64,000 nt of DNA, taken from assembly GCF_000420025.1 (NCBI RefSeq), contig NZ_ATUD01000014.1, positions 31,237-95,236 of the forward strand, written 5' to 3'. Position 1 is the stretch's first letter. Each line of letters starts with the position of its first letter. The notes under the pieces are model-generated. The model made no database searches. It was not told the origin of the DNA and saw only the letters and a program-made list of their open reading frames with translations. This document shows positions 7,450 to 16,508 of this stretch, one piece after another. Source of the DNA: Patulibacter americanus DSM 16676 (lineage in GTDB: Bacteria; Actinomycetota; Thermoleophilia; Solirubrobacterales; Solirubrobacteraceae). Position numbers and translations under genes: made by a program.

Positions 7450-8249
7450 GCACCGCTGCCGCCCCCGTCCGTCCGCGCGACGTGACGCTCCCGTTCGTCC
7501 TGCGGTCGGAGTGGCGCAAGCTGCGCTCCCTGCGCTCGACCGTGCTCACCGTCGCCACCGCCGGCGCGTTCATGGTGCTCTTCGCCGCCGTCGGTGCCGT
7601 CGACCTGGCGGGCGACTGGGACGGCGCCACCCCCGCGGAACGCGCCGAGATGGACGCCGCCCAGGCCCTGCTCTCCGGGTGGTTCCTCGTGCAGGTCGTC
7701 GTGGGTGTGCTCGGGGTCCTGACGGTCACCTCGGAGTACGCGTCCGGCACGATCGCCACGACGCTCGCGGCCGTGCCCCGCCGGGTGCCCGTGCTGCTTG
7801 CGAAGCTCGCGGTGCCCGCGGCCGTCACCCTCGCCGTCCTCCTGCCCTCCACGCTCATGGCCCTGGTCGTCGGCAACGCCCTGCTGCCGCCGGAGCTGCG
7901 GATCGCGGCGGGCGACGACGGGCTCGTCCGCGCCGCGGTGGGCGCCTGCGTCGGGCTGACCGGCGTCTGCGCGCTCGGCACGGCGCTCGGGTTCCTCCTG
8001 CGCAGCACCGCCGGGGCGATCGGCCTGCTGGTCACCGTGCTGCTCGTCCTCCCCGGGATGGTCGCCGGCCTCTCCGATGGCCTGCACCGGGTCCTCCCGA
8101 GCAGGGCCCTGGACGCTCTCGCGACCGTGCATCCCGCCCGCAGCGCGTTCCCCCTCCTGGACTGGCCCGTCGCCCTGGCGGTCCTCGGCGCCTACGTCGG
8201 CCTGACGGCGGCGGGCGCCGCCGCCGTCCTGCGCCGGCGGGATGCGTAG
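7446..8249 (+). CDS. ABC-2 type exporter permease
   Basis: This 267-residue protein has six hydrophobic segments in the ABC-2 pattern, starting after a cytosolic N-terminus with LRSEWRKLRSLRSTVLTV, which is typical of the family. The TSEYASGTI motif follows the second helix. It would form the channel of the exporter with the upstream ATPase. The 4-nt start/stop overlap indicates translational coupling. The substrate is unknown. Confidence 0.85.
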   Translation: MSTAAAPVRPRDVTLPFVLRSEWRKLRSLRSTVLTVATAGAFMVLFAAVGAVDLAGDWDGATPAERAEMDAAQALLSGWFLVQVVVGVLGVLTVTSEYASGTIATTLAAVPRRVPVLLAKLAVPAAVTLAVLLPSTLMALVVGNALLPPELRIAAGDDGLVRAAVGACVGLTGVCALGTALGFLLRSTAGAIGLLVTVLLVLPGMVAGLSDGLHRVLPSRALDALATVHPARSAFPLLDWPVALAVLGAYVGLTAAGAAAVLRRRDA

Positions 8250-8261
8250 GCGGGCGCCGCC

Positions 8262-8267
8262 TATGCT
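8262..8267 (+). promoter_or_regulatory. -10 box TATGCT, N7, ATG 8275
   Basis: This box gives the kinase/regulator pair its own leaderless promoter, separate from the exporter operon. Confidence 0.55.
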
Positions 8268-8274
8268 GCGCGCG

Positions 8275-9519
8275 ATGCCGGCGACCACGCTGCACCAGGC
8301 GGTCGCAGACCCGCGGGCCCTGCCCCGCCGCGTCGCCGCGGCGTGGTCGGCCCGGCCGATGGTCGGCGACGCCGCGGTCGTCGTGCTGCTGCTCGTCGTG
8401 CTCCTCGTGAGCACCACCCCCGCGGTCGTCGACCCGGGCGACGAGCTCGCGCCGCCGGTGCTCGAGCTCGGCGGGGCCTGGCGCGCGACGGGCTGGGCGT
8501 GGGCGCTGCAGCTCGCCCTCGTCCTGCCCCTGCTGTGGCGGCGCACGGCGCCCACCCCGGCGTTCCTGGTCATCGCGGCCGTCGCGTTCGCGCAGTGGCT
8601 CGCGGGTCCCGAGCTCTACGGCGACCTCGCCGTGCTCGTCGCGCTCTACACCGTCGTGGCCCACGAGCCGCGCCGCGGGGCGGTGGCCCTCGCGTGCGGG
8701 ATCTCCGTGCTCGGGCTCGTCCTCGCCGGGGCGCGGTGGGCCACACCGTCGGACGCCGGCCCGGCGGTGGCGATCGCCCTCGGGTCGCTGCTGGCGCTGC
8801 CCGTCGCGCTCGGCCTGGCCGTCCGCGGGCGCCGGAGGATGCTCGCCGCCACGCGGGCCGACGCCGCCCGGGCCGAACGGACGAGGATCGCCCGCGAGAT
8901 GCACGACGTCGTGGCGCACAACCTGTCCGTCATGGTCGCCCTGAGCGACGGGGCCCGGGCGACCCTGGCCCGGGACCCCGCGGCGGCGAGCGACGCCATC
9001 GCCCACGTCTCGCGCACGGGCCGCGAGGCGCTGGCCGAGATGCGGCGGCTGCTCGGCATCCTCCACGCCGACGACGACGCCGCCGGCCCGCTGCGCCCGC
9101 AGCCCGGGCTCGACGACCTGCCGGAGCTCGTCGAGGCGGTGCGCTCCGCGGGGCTCGGGGTGACGCTGGACGTGGACCTGGGACCCGGCGCGCCGCCCCC
9201 GGCCGGCCTGGCCCTCACCGTGCACCGGGTGGTGCAGGAGGCGCTCACGAACGTCCTCAAGCACGCCCCGGCGGCGACGCAGGCCGAGGTGCGCGTCCGG
9301 CGCACGGGTGGGGCGGTCGACGTGACGGTGCAGGACGACGGCGCCCTTGCCACGCCGGTCCCCGCGACGGCTGGACCGGCCGGCGGAACGGCGGACGGCC
9401 TCGGGCTGCGGGGCATGGCCGAGCGGGTCGCGCTGCACGCCGGCACGGTGACCGCCGGACCGTCGGGATCCGGCTGGCGCGTCCACGCGACGCTCCACGA
9501 GCACGGGGCCGGGCGGTGA
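8275..9519 (+). CDS. NarL-family sensor histidine kinase
   Basis: The protein has 414 residues. Several transmembrane helices fill about residues 30-185, with no large extracellular domain, so it probably senses within the membrane. The HisKA_3 phosphoacceptor is H210 in REMHDVVAHNLSVM. The HATPase domain has VVQEALTNVLKHAP (N box) and GLGLRGMAERVALH (G2). The start is fixed by TATGCT 7 nt upstream. The regulator start overlaps its stop as GTGA, and the pair lies just downstream of the ABC exporter it may control. Confidence 0.88.
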   Translation: MPATTLHQAVADPRALPRRVAAAWSARPMVGDAAVVVLLLVVLLVSTTPAVVDPGDELAPPVLELGGAWRATGWAWALQLALVLPLLWRRTAPTPAFLVIAAVAFAQWLAGPELYGDLAVLVALYTVVAHEPRRGAVALACGISVLGLVLAGARWATPSDAGPAVAIALGSLLALPVALGLAVRGRRRMLAATRADAARAERTRIAREMHDVVAHNLSVMVALSDGARATLARDPAAASDAIAHVSRTGREALAEMRRLLGILHADDDAAGPLRPQPGLDDLPELVEAVRSAGLGVTLDVDLGPGAPPPAGLALTVHRVVQEALTNVLKHAPAATQAEVRVRRTGGAVDVTVQDDGALATPVPATAGPAGGTADGLGLRGMAERVALHAGTVTAGPSGSGWRVHATLHEHGAGR

Positions 9520-10220
9520 GCGTGGAGGGACCGATCGGCGCGGGGCGCGTGCGCGTCGTCCTGGCCGACGACCTGGCCCTGCTGCGCACCGGGTTCCGCA
9601 TGGTCCTGGCCGCCGAGCCCGACATCGACGTGGTGGGCGAGGCCGCCGACGGCGACGAGGCCGTCCGCGCGGCCGTGCGGCTGGACCCCGACGTCGTCCT
9701 GATGGACGTGCGGATGCCCCGGACCGACGGGATCGAGGCAACCCGCCGGATCGTGGCGGAGGCCCCGCGCTCGCGGGTGCTGATCCTCACCACGTTCGAC
9801 CTGGACGAGTACGCGTTCGCCGGCCTGCGCGCGGGAGCGAGCGGGTTCCTCCTCAAGGACGTGCCGCCGGAGCAGCTCGTCGGGGCGGTGCGCTCCGTGG
9901 CTGCGGGGGACGCGGTCGTGGCCCCGCGGGTGACGCGGCGGCTGCTCGAGACGTTCGCCGACCGGCTGCCGGCCGGGGACGATCCGGCGGAGCACCCGGA
10001 CCTGGCCGCCCTGACGCCGCGCGAGCGGCAGGTGCTGCTCGAGGTCGCCGCGGGCCGCTCGAACGCGGAGATCGCCTCCCGGCTCGTCCTGACGGAGGCG
10101 ACCGTCAAGACCCACGTCGGGCGGATCCTCGGCAAGCTCGGGCTGCGCGACCGGGTGCAGGTGGTCGTCTTCGCCTTCCGCAACGGGCTGGTGGATCCGG
10201 GCGCCCGCGGCGGCGGTTGA
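9516..10220 (+). CDS. NarL/LuxR-family response regulator
   Basis: The protein has 234 residues starting at GTG 9516, which overlaps the kinase stop. The receiver domain has the acidic pair ADD near residue 19, phospho-acceptor D64 in LMDVRMP, T in LILTTFD and K in GFLLKD. The C-terminal LuxR helix-turn-helix (about 165-225) reads LTPRERQVLLEVAAGRSNAEIA and VKTHVGRILGKLGLRD. It should be phosphorylated by the upstream kinase and regulate transcription, plausibly of the exporter genes. Confidence 0.9.
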   Translation: MSVEGPIGAGRVRVVLADDLALLRTGFRMVLAAEPDIDVVGEAADGDEAVRAAVRLDPDVVLMDVRMPRTDGIEATRRIVAEAPRSRVLILTTFDLDEYAFAGLRAGASGFLLKDVPPEQLVGAVRSVAAGDAVVAPRVTRRLLETFADRLPAGDDPAEHPDLAALTPRERQVLLEVAAGRSNAEIASRLVLTEATVKTHVGRILGKLGLRDRVQVVVFAFRNGLVDPGARGGG

Positions 10221-10249
10221 GCGGCCACGCGCCGGGCCGAGACGGTGTC

Positions 10250-10255
10250 TACGCT
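10250..10255 (+). promoter_or_regulatory. -10 box TACGCT, N6, ATG 10262
   Basis: This has the same -10 and spacing as the promoters of the paralogues at 5079/5102 and 5862. Confidence 0.6.
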
Positions 10256-10261
10256 GCCGCC

Positions 10262-10789
10262 ATGCGGCGCGCGAACCTGACCGCCCGGTGGAACATCCAG
10301 GTCAAGGGGTGCAGGCACCGCCGCCGGATCGCTCTGACCGACCACGCCGGCGACGTGCTGGCGACGTTGACCATGCCGCGCCGCAAGCGGCGCCGGCGCC
10401 GCAAGCCCGGGAAGGCCACCGGGGCCGACGGCACCGAGTGGACGCTGCAGTACGCGAAGGGCGACCGGGTCGAGGTCCGCAGCGGCGGGCTCGTCGTCGC
10501 CACCGCGGCCGTGCCCACGCTCGAGGTCGGCGGTCGGCGCCACAGGCTGAAGGTCCGCGACGAGGGCCCGCGCAGCGCGACGGCCGTCCCCTGGGACGGA
10601 GGCCGTCCGGCCCTGCGCGTCCGCGCCGACCTGGGTCAGCGCAACCCGTGGGCCACCCTCCACGTCGACCCCGACCTGGAGCACCCGCTCCCCGCCGCGC
10701 TCGCGCTGTCCTACCTGCTGCTCGCGATGGACGCGAACGAGGAGACGGGCTGCGGCGAGGCCCTCTGCGACTTCCTCGCCTCGGCGTGA
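10262..10789 (+). CDS. Tubby/LURP-one-like small protein, paralogue 3
   Basis: This 175-residue protein is the best preserved relative of paralogue 1: RRRIALTDHAGDVLATLTMP, a strongly basic loop RRKRRRRRKPG (about 42-52), GADGTEW, LEVGGRRHRLKV, RSATAVP, PALRVRADLG, NPWATLHV and the terminal helix LALSYLLLAMDANE. The basic loop could contact nucleic acid or anionic lipid (inference). It lies 3.9 kb from its sisters with the exporter and two-component genes between them. A strong hairpin follows its stop. Confidence 0.6.
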   Translation: MRRANLTARWNIQVKGCRHRRRIALTDHAGDVLATLTMPRRKRRRRRKPGKATGADGTEWTLQYAKGDRVEVRSGGLVVATAAVPTLEVGGRRHRLKVRDEGPRSATAVPWDGGRPALRVRADLGQRNPWATLHVDPDLEHPLPAALALSYLLLAMDANEETGCGEALCDFLASA

Positions 10790-10816
10790 GGGGGCGGGCG
10801 CCGAGCGCCCGCCCCC
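10790..10816. terminator. Strong bidirectional terminator hairpin
   Basis: A perfect 12-bp stem (GGGGGCGGGCGC with its complement) has a 3-nt CGA loop and lies between the convergent stops of paralogue 3 and fumarase. Confidence 0.85.
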
Positions 10817-10822
10817 TCCGGC

Positions 10823-12142
10823 CTACGCCTGGTTGCCCGCGGCGATCTTCCGCAGGTCGATCGTGCGGTCGTAGAGGTCGGCGTCGACGCCCTCCGCGAG
10901 CGCCACGTCGCGCAGCGGCTCGCCGGACTCCGTCGCCTTCTTCACGATCTCCGTCGCCTTGTCGTAGCCGATCGCCTCGTTCAGCGCGGTGGCCGTGGCC
11001 AGCGTCGCGCCGGCGGACGCGTCGGTGCCCGCCTGGTTGGCGCGGATGCCGTCGATCGCCTTCTCCGCGAACGCCTTGCTGGCCGTGGAGAGCAGGTGGA
11101 TGGACTGCAGCAGGTTGCGGGCGATGAGCGGCACGCGCACGTTGAGCTCGAACTGGCCCTGCATGCCGCCGATCGTGATCGCCGTGTCGTTGCCGATGAC
11201 CTGCGCGGAGACCTGCAGGACGACCTCGGGCAGGACCGGGTTGACCTTGCCCGGCATGATCGACGAGCCCTTCTGCAGCTCGGGCAGGAACAGCTCGCCG
11301 ATGCCGGCGCGCGGGCCCGAGCCCATGAGCGCGATGTCCTGGGCGATCTTCGTCAGCGAGACGGCGACGGACTTCAGGGCGCCGGAGAGCTCGACGAGCG
11401 CGTCGCGGTTGGCCTGTGCCTCGAACGCGTCCTCCGGGCCGGAGATGAGGTCGAGGCCCGAGTCGGCGATCAGGCGCTCGCGGACCTGTGGGGCGAACTC
11501 CTTCGGCGTGTTCAGGCCCGTGCCCGTGGCGGTGCCGCCGAGCGGGATCTGGCCGACCTGCGGCAGCGCGTTCTCGACGCGCTTCTGGCCCAGGCGGAGC
11601 TGCGCGGCGTAGCCGGCGAACTCCTGGCCGAGCGTGACGGGGACCGCGTCCATGAGGTGCGTGCGGCCGGCCTTGACGACGTCGGCGAACTCGTCGGCCT
11701 TGGCCTGCAGCGACGCCTCGAGCTGGGCGAGCGCGGGCAGCAGGCGGTTCGTCGCCTCGTCCAGCGCGGCGAGGTGGACGGCGGAGGGGAACGTGTCGTT
11801 CGACGACTGCCCCATGTTCACGTGGTCGTTGCGGTGCGCCTTCTCCCCCGTGAGCGCCGAGATGACCTCGTTGACGTTCATGTTCGTCGACGTGCCCGAG
11901 CCCGTCTGGAACACGTCGATCGGGAACTGGTCGTCGTGCTGCCCCGCGACGATGGCCGCGGCGGCCTCGCTGATCGCGTCGGCGATCCCCTGGTCGAGCT
12001 TGCCGAGGTCGGCGTTGACCTGGGCGGCGGCGCCCTTGATGCGCGCCTGCCACCGGATCACCTGGATCGGGACGCGCTCGCCGGAGATCGGGAAGTTCTC
12101 GACGGCCTTCTGGGTCTCGCTGCCGTACAGGGTCTCAGCCAT
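10823..12142 (-). CDS. fumC: Class II fumarate hydratase
   Basis: The protein has 439 residues, slightly shorter than the typical 460 or so. It interconverts fumarate and L-malate in the TCA cycle in the cytosol. Substrate-site motifs GSGTSTNMNVNE (about 90) and GQSSNDTFPSA (about 120) and the superfamily signature GSSIMPGKVNP (about 290) are all present; THLMDAVPVTLG carries the conserved His of the family. A GAGGG Shine-Dalgarno precedes ATG 12142, so it is a leadered gene. It appears monocistronic. Confidence 0.96.
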   Translation of the reverse strand: MAETLYGSETQKAVENFPISGERVPIQVIRWQARIKGAAAQVNADLGKLDQGIADAISEAAAAIVAGQHDDQFPIDVFQTGSGTSTNMNVNEVISALTGEKAHRNDHVNMGQSSNDTFPSAVHLAALDEATNRLLPALAQLEASLQAKADEFADVVKAGRTHLMDAVPVTLGQEFAGYAAQLRLGQKRVENALPQVGQIPLGGTATGTGLNTPKEFAPQVRERLIADSGLDLISGPEDAFEAQANRDALVELSGALKSVAVSLTKIAQDIALMGSGPRAGIGELFLPELQKGSSIMPGKVNPVLPEVVLQVSAQVIGNDTAITIGGMQGQFELNVRVPLIARNLLQSIHLLSTASKAFAEKAIDGIRANQAGTDASAGATLATATALNEAIGYDKATEIVKKATESGEPLRDVALAEGVDADLYDRTIDLRKIAAGNQA

Positions 12143-12284
12143 GGTTCGGTCCCTCTCTTAAGGGTCGTGGGGCGACTGCGCCGGACACTACTCCGGCGGT
12201 GCGGGCCGGAGCGCGGACGCGCCCGAACAGCGCCCGATCTCCGCGTGCGCGGCACACCCCGGGCGTCAGCGGCCGGCCCCGGCG

Positions 12285-12740
12285 TCAGCGCACCGCGTAG
12301 CGGCTCGCGACCGCCACGCGGTTGAAGGCCCCCATCACGGTCGCCACCCACGTGACGGCGGAGAGCTGCTCCGCGGACAGGACCTCCGACACCGCGGCGT
12401 ACTCCTCGTCGGACAGCCCGCCGTCGCCGACCCGCACGAGCGCCTCGGCGACGCGCAGCGCCGCCCGCTCCTCCGGCGTGAAGTACTCCGTGTCGCTCCA
12501 GGCCGGGAGCACGGCCAGGCGGTCGGGATCCTCCCCGTGCTTCAGCGCGTCGCGCGTGTGCAGGCGCAGGCAGAACGCGCACCCGTTGAGCTGCGACGTG
12601 CGGATCTTCACGAGCTCCACGAGCAGCGGCTCCAGACCGGCCTCGGAGGCGGCGTCGGCCGCCACGGACGACAGCGCGACCAGCGCCTCGTAGCCCTCCG
12701 GGTGCTGCTTGCCGACGTTCACACGGGCGGGAGCGGACAT
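12285..12740 (-). CDS. Carboxymuconolactone decarboxylase / AhpD-like protein
   Basis: The protein has 151 residues. The AhpD-type motif CAFCLRLHTRDALKHG (about residues 54-69) gives the redox CxxC and downstream His of alkylhydroperoxidase-like proteins. Such proteins act in peroxide reduction or as CMD-like enzymes; the presence of CxxC favours the peroxidase role. ATG 12740 is supported by TACGGT 6 nt upstream. It runs in the same direction as fumarase with a 142-nt gap. Confidence 0.85.
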   Translation of the reverse strand: MSAPARVNVGKQHPEGYEALVALSSVAADAASEAGLEPLLVELVKIRTSQLNGCAFCLRLHTRDALKHGEDPDRLAVLPAWSDTEYFTPEERAALRVAEALVRVGDGGLSDEEYAAVSEVLSAEQLSAVTWVATVMGAFNRVAVASRYAVR

Positions 12741-12746
12741 CGGCCC

Positions 12747-12752
12747 ACCGTA
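12747..12752 (-). promoter_or_regulatory. -10 box TACGGT, N6, ATG 12740
   Basis: This is the leaderless promoter of the AhpD-like gene. Confidence 0.6.
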
Positions 12753-12871
12753 TCGAGGCCCGCTACGCGGGCGGTACGGCTCGCGGCGGGCGACCGGCGA
12801 CGTGGCCGCGCGGTGCGGCCGACGCCGCGCCGCCGCAGTACGGCCGCCGCGGTACGGCCGCCGCCGGCCGC

Positions 12872-12877
12872 TAGCCT
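12872..12877 (+). promoter_or_regulatory. -10 box TAGCCT upstream of the MATE gene
   Basis: TAGCCT lies 9 nt before GTG 12887. Upstream, the motif GTACGGC occurs three times between 12772 and 12860, a short GC-rich repeat of unknown meaning. Confidence 0.45.
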
Positions 12878-12886
12878 CGTCCGCCG

Positions 12887-14215
12887 GTGCCGGCCCTGCG
12901 CTCCCCCCACGACCGCGAGATCTTCCGCCTGGCGCTGCCCGCGTTGGGCACGCTGGCCGCCGAGCCGACGTACCTGCTCGTCGACACCGCCATGGTCGGC
13001 CACCTCGGCACGGGCCCGCTGGCGGCGCTGGCCCTCGCGACCGCGGTGCTGGCCACGATCGCCGGCCTGGGGACCGTCGCGACGTACGCGACGACGGCCG
13101 CCGTCGCGCGGCTGTCGGGCGCCGGCCACGACGCCGACCTGCGGCGCCTGGCCGCGCAGAGCCTGTGGCTCGGGGTCGCCGTCGGCGCGGTCGGCGCGAC
13201 GGTCGCGGCCGCCCTGGGACCGGTCTGGATCTCGGCCCTGGGCGGCGAGGGGCGGACCGCCGACGACGCGGCGCGCTACCTGCGCATCGCCGCGCCCGGC
13301 TTCGCGCTCGCGCTGCTGAGCATGGCCGCCCAGGGCTGGCTGCGCGGCACGGGCGACCTGCGCACGCCGCTGCTCATCGTCGTCCTCGGCAACCTGATCA
13401 ACCTGGCGCTGAACCCGGTGCTGATCTACGGCGCGGGCCTAGGGCTCGACGGCTCGGCGATCGCGACGCTGATCGGCCAGCTGACGATGGGCGCGCTGTT
13501 CGTGCGGCTGCTGTGGCGTGGGAGCGCGGCGCCGTCGGACGACGCCGTGTCGCGGCGCCCGTCCCTCGCGCTGCTGCGCCGGCTCGGGGCGACCGGCGCC
13601 TACCTCCTCGTGCGCTCGGGAGCGCTGCTCGCCACCTTCGCGGTGGCCTCGGCCGTCGCGGCCCGCGCGGGCGAGCCGTCCCTCGCCGCCCACCAGATCG
13701 GCTGGCAGCTGTTCATCTTCCTCGCGCTCGTGCTCGACGCGATGGCGATCGCCGGGCAGGTGCTCATCGGCCGGGCGCTGGGCGGCGGGCGCACGGACGA
13801 GGCCGTCGAGGCCGCGCACCGGATGATCTTCTGGACCGTCGCGGTGGGCGTCGTCGCCGCCGTCGCCCTGCTGCTGGGCCGCGACCTCATCATCGGCGCG
13901 TTCACCGACGCCGCAGACGTGCGCGAGCGCGCCCGTGAGCTCTGGCCGCTGCTCTGCCTGATGCTCCCCTTCGCCGCCGCGGTCTTCGCCTTCGACGGCA
14001 TCCTCATCGGCGCCGGCGACGCCCGCTTCCTCGCCCTCGCGATGACCGCGGCTGCGCTCGTCGGGATCCCGGCGATGGTGGTCTTCCGCGAGGCCGGCTG
14101 GGGCGTCGCCGGCGTGTGGGGCGGGATCGTGGTGACGATGACGGCGCGGCTGGTCGGCACGTGGTGGCGGTTCCACGGGCGGCGGTGGGCGCAGCCGGGG
14201 GCCTGGCGGGGGTAG
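12887..14215 (+). CDS. MATE-family multidrug/cation exporter
   Basis: The protein has 442 residues with twelve hydrophobic segments in two homologous halves. The N-terminus LALPALGTLAAEPTYLLVDT matches the DinF branch of MATE proteins, and the membrane segments continue to about residue 425. It likely expels organic cations or drugs using Na+ or H+. GTG 12887 is the first in-frame start after the -10 box. It is divergent from the AhpD-like gene across about 145 nt. Confidence 0.9.
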   Translation: MPALRSPHDREIFRLALPALGTLAAEPTYLLVDTAMVGHLGTGPLAALALATAVLATIAGLGTVATYATTAAVARLSGAGHDADLRRLAAQSLWLGVAVGAVGATVAAALGPVWISALGGEGRTADDAARYLRIAAPGFALALLSMAAQGWLRGTGDLRTPLLIVVLGNLINLALNPVLIYGAGLGLDGSAIATLIGQLTMGALFVRLLWRGSAAPSDDAVSRRPSLALLRRLGATGAYLLVRSGALLATFAVASAVAARAGEPSLAAHQIGWQLFIFLALVLDAMAIAGQVLIGRALGGGRTDEAVEAAHRMIFWTVAVGVVAAVALLLGRDLIIGAFTDAADVRERARELWPLLCLMLPFAAAVFAFDGILIGAGDARFLALAMTAAALVGIPAMVVFREAGWGVAGVWGGIVVTMTARLVGTWWRFHGRRWAQPGAWRG

Positions 14216-14399
14216 CGGGCGCCGCGGCGAGGGAATCGCGGACGATCCGCGCTCGGCATCCGCCGCGGGCACGCCATCGAGCGACGCCGGACGCGGCCCG
14301 CGAGGGCGTGGCACGTACACGCTCAGGCGCCGGTCGAACGTTCACGCGATCGCGACACGGCGACAACCGCCGGGCAACAAGCGGGGTGACGGCGGTTCG

Positions 14400-14433
14400 T
14401 AGCGTGGGCGAACGACCACGAACGAACACGGAG
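14400..14433 (+). promoter_or_regulatory. Promoter and Shine-Dalgarno of the alkaline phosphatase gene
   Basis: A TAGCGT -10 box (14400-14405) gives a leader of about 26 nt, with GGAG (14430-14433) 4 nt before ATG 14438. Confidence 0.5.
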
Positions 14434-14437
14434 CACC

Positions 14438-16342
14438 ATGCCCCGCAGGACCCTTCTCACCGGCCTCGCCGTCACCGCCGTCGCGGTGGCCGGCGCCGGA
14501 ACCGCCGTCGCCGTCGGCACGGGCGGCGAGCGCTCCGCCGCGATCGCCGGCGCCGTCGACCCGTCCGTCCCCAAGAACGTGATCCTCATGATCGGCGACG
14601 GCATGGGCGACAGCGAGATCACCGCCGCCCGCGCCTACCAGGGCCTCGACAAGCCGCTGCGCATGGACGGGCTGCCGTTCCGCGGCGCGATGACCGTCCA
14701 CTCGCTCGGCCGCACGGGCTCCGGCACGACGTACGACCCGGTCCCGGACTCCGCCTCCGCCATCACGGCGATGGCCACGGGCCGCAAGACGCAGCTCAAC
14801 CGGCTCTCGCAGGGCCCCGCCGACGACCCGAAGGCCGTGGGCGACAACGCGGGCTACGTCACCGCGATGGAGCGCGCGAAGCAGCTCGGCAAGCGCACGG
14901 GCAACGTCACCACCGTCGACTTCAACGACGCGACGCCCGCCGGCCAGCTCGCCCACATGAGCTACCGCGAGTGCTTCACGCCGCAGGACGCCGCGAAGGA
15001 CTGCGCGAAGGAGACGAAGAAGGCCGGCGGGCCCGGCTCGATCTACGAGCAGATCATCGACTCGAAGACCGACCTCATGGTCGGCAGCGGCCGCGACATC
15101 CTCAACCGCGGCACGATCGACCTGCCCGGCACGGAGCACGACGGCAAGTCGCTCGAGCAGTACGCGAAGGACGCCTCGGGCTACCGCTACCTGACGACGA
15201 AGGACCAGTTCCTCGGCGTGAAGTCGCTGAAGGACGGTCCGGTCTTCGCCCAGTTCGGGCTGTGGAACACGGACAAGTCCTCCCACCCGCGCGAGTTCCA
15301 GGGCTCCCCGGGCACGAAGGCCGACGAGGGCCTGCGCGACGACGACACCTGCAAGGTCAACGAGACCTACCCCGAGCAGGAGGTCCCGCGGATCGACGCG
15401 TCGACCGAGAAGGCGCTGCAGCTGCTCTCGGAGGACAACGACAAGGGCTTCTTCCTCCAGATCGAGGGCGGCGCCATCGACGACGAGGCCCACGCCGCCC
15501 ACGCCTGCCTGCAGATCGGCGAGACGCTCGCGTTCGACCGCGCCGTCGGCAAGGCGCTGGACTACCAGGCCAAGCACCCCGACACGCTCGTGATCGTCAC
15601 GGCCGACCACGGCCAGGCCGGCCAGATCCTGTCGGCCGAGGCGCCGCAGATGCCGACGCCGCCCGTGGCGGGGGACCCCGCCTCGCTGTCCGAGGACGAC
15701 AAGCCCGCCGGCCGCACGCGCACGCTGCGCACGAAGGACGGCTCGCGACTGCGCCTGGGCTACGCGACGAGCAACCGCTCGGCCACGGGCTCCAAGCGCG
15801 AGCGCCACGTCGGCGTGCAGGTGCCGATCATGGCCGTCGGCCCGCAGGCCGCCAACATCATGGGCACGATCGACAACACGGACCTGTATCCGCTGCTGAC
15901 GTTCGCGAAGCAGCCGTCGGAGCTCCCCGACACCACGAAGACGGTGACGGTGTCCGGTCCCGCCACGACGGTGACGACGCCCGGCCCGGCGGTCACGACC
16001 CCCGGCGCGCCCGTCCCCGGTCCCACCCGTGAGGTCCCCGGCGCCCCGGCCCTGCAGGTCGGCGTCGCCGCGCCCCGCACGATCCGTGCGGCGGACCTGC
16101 GTGCGGGCCTCCCGGTCTCGATCGTCGCCACCCGCGGCGGCCGCGCCACGGTGCAGGTCCAGCAGCATGGCCGCACGATCGCCTCCGGCCGTACCACGGT
16201 CGGCACCAAGGGCGCGAAGGCGGTCCGGGTGAAGGCCCGCCTGAAGCCGGCCGCCCGTGGCACGGCCCTGCGCGTGCGCGTGACGGTGACGGCCGGCGGC
16301 CAGACCCGCACGGCCACCGCCGCGGTGACCGCGCGCCGCTGA
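14438..16342 (+). CDS. Secreted alkaline phosphatase with C-terminal beta-sandwich
   Basis: The protein has 634 residues. An N-terminal MPRRTLLTGLAVTAVAVAG signal (possible Tat) is followed by a PhoA-type domain (about 45-495). Metal/catalytic motifs are MIGDGMGD, DSASAITAMATG with nucleophile S105, QIEGGAIDDEAHA and VTADHGQAG. It hydrolyses phosphomonoesters outside the membrane with Zn/Mg. After a Thr/Pro-rich linker (about 505-535) comes a beta-sandwich extension of about 100 residues, probably for wall or matrix attachment (inference). It sits with PPK2 and two PhoX genes in a phosphate-rich neighbourhood. Confidence 0.93.
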   Translation: MPRRTLLTGLAVTAVAVAGAGTAVAVGTGGERSAAIAGAVDPSVPKNVILMIGDGMGDSEITAARAYQGLDKPLRMDGLPFRGAMTVHSLGRTGSGTTYDPVPDSASAITAMATGRKTQLNRLSQGPADDPKAVGDNAGYVTAMERAKQLGKRTGNVTTVDFNDATPAGQLAHMSYRECFTPQDAAKDCAKETKKAGGPGSIYEQIIDSKTDLMVGSGRDILNRGTIDLPGTEHDGKSLEQYAKDASGYRYLTTKDQFLGVKSLKDGPVFAQFGLWNTDKSSHPREFQGSPGTKADEGLRDDDTCKVNETYPEQEVPRIDASTEKALQLLSEDNDKGFFLQIEGGAIDDEAHAAHACLQIGETLAFDRAVGKALDYQAKHPDTLVIVTADHGQAGQILSAEAPQMPTPPVAGDPASLSEDDKPAGRTRTLRTKDGSRLRLGYATSNRSATGSKRERHVGVQVPIMAVGPQAANIMGTIDNTDLYPLLTFAKQPSELPDTTKTVTVSGPATTVTTPGPAVTTPGAPVPGPTREVPGAPALQVGVAAPRTIRAADLRAGLPVSIVATRGGRATVQVQQHGRTIASGRTTVGTKGAKAVRVKARLKPAARGTALRVRVTVTAGGQTRTATAAVTARR

Positions 16343-16355
16343 GGCCCCCGGGGTC

Positions 16356-16375
16356 GGGCGCGACGGTTCGCGCCC
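16356..16375 (+). terminator. Terminator hairpin after alkaline phosphatase
   Basis: GGGCGCG pairs with CGCGCCC over a 6-nt loop (ACGGTT), 13 nt after the stop codon. Confidence 0.65.
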
Positions 16376-16508
16376 GCCCCCCCGCTCTGTGTCATGGGTC
16401 ACGGCGTACGTCGCATGCGCGCGATTGGGTACCGGCGGTAGGAGAGGCGAAGAACGGTGCATCCGCGCGCCGTCCGCCGGTCGAATTCCGCAACCGAAGG
16501 ACGCCCCC

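Noticed and set aside
12770..12886. Repeated GTACGGC motifs as a tandem operator array
   Set aside because: Three short GC-rich copies with irregular spacing are not distinguishable from compositional bias.
14336..14347. GTTCACGCG upstream of alkaline phosphatase as a PhoP (PHO) box
   Set aside because: Only one unit is visible and PHO boxes need direct repeats at 11-bp spacing; the evidence is too weak to call.
16425..16432. GGGTAC as a SigB/SigF stress -10 for the DUF892 gene
   Set aside because: No GTTT-like -35 at the right distance was found, so the match is not distinctive in this DNA.
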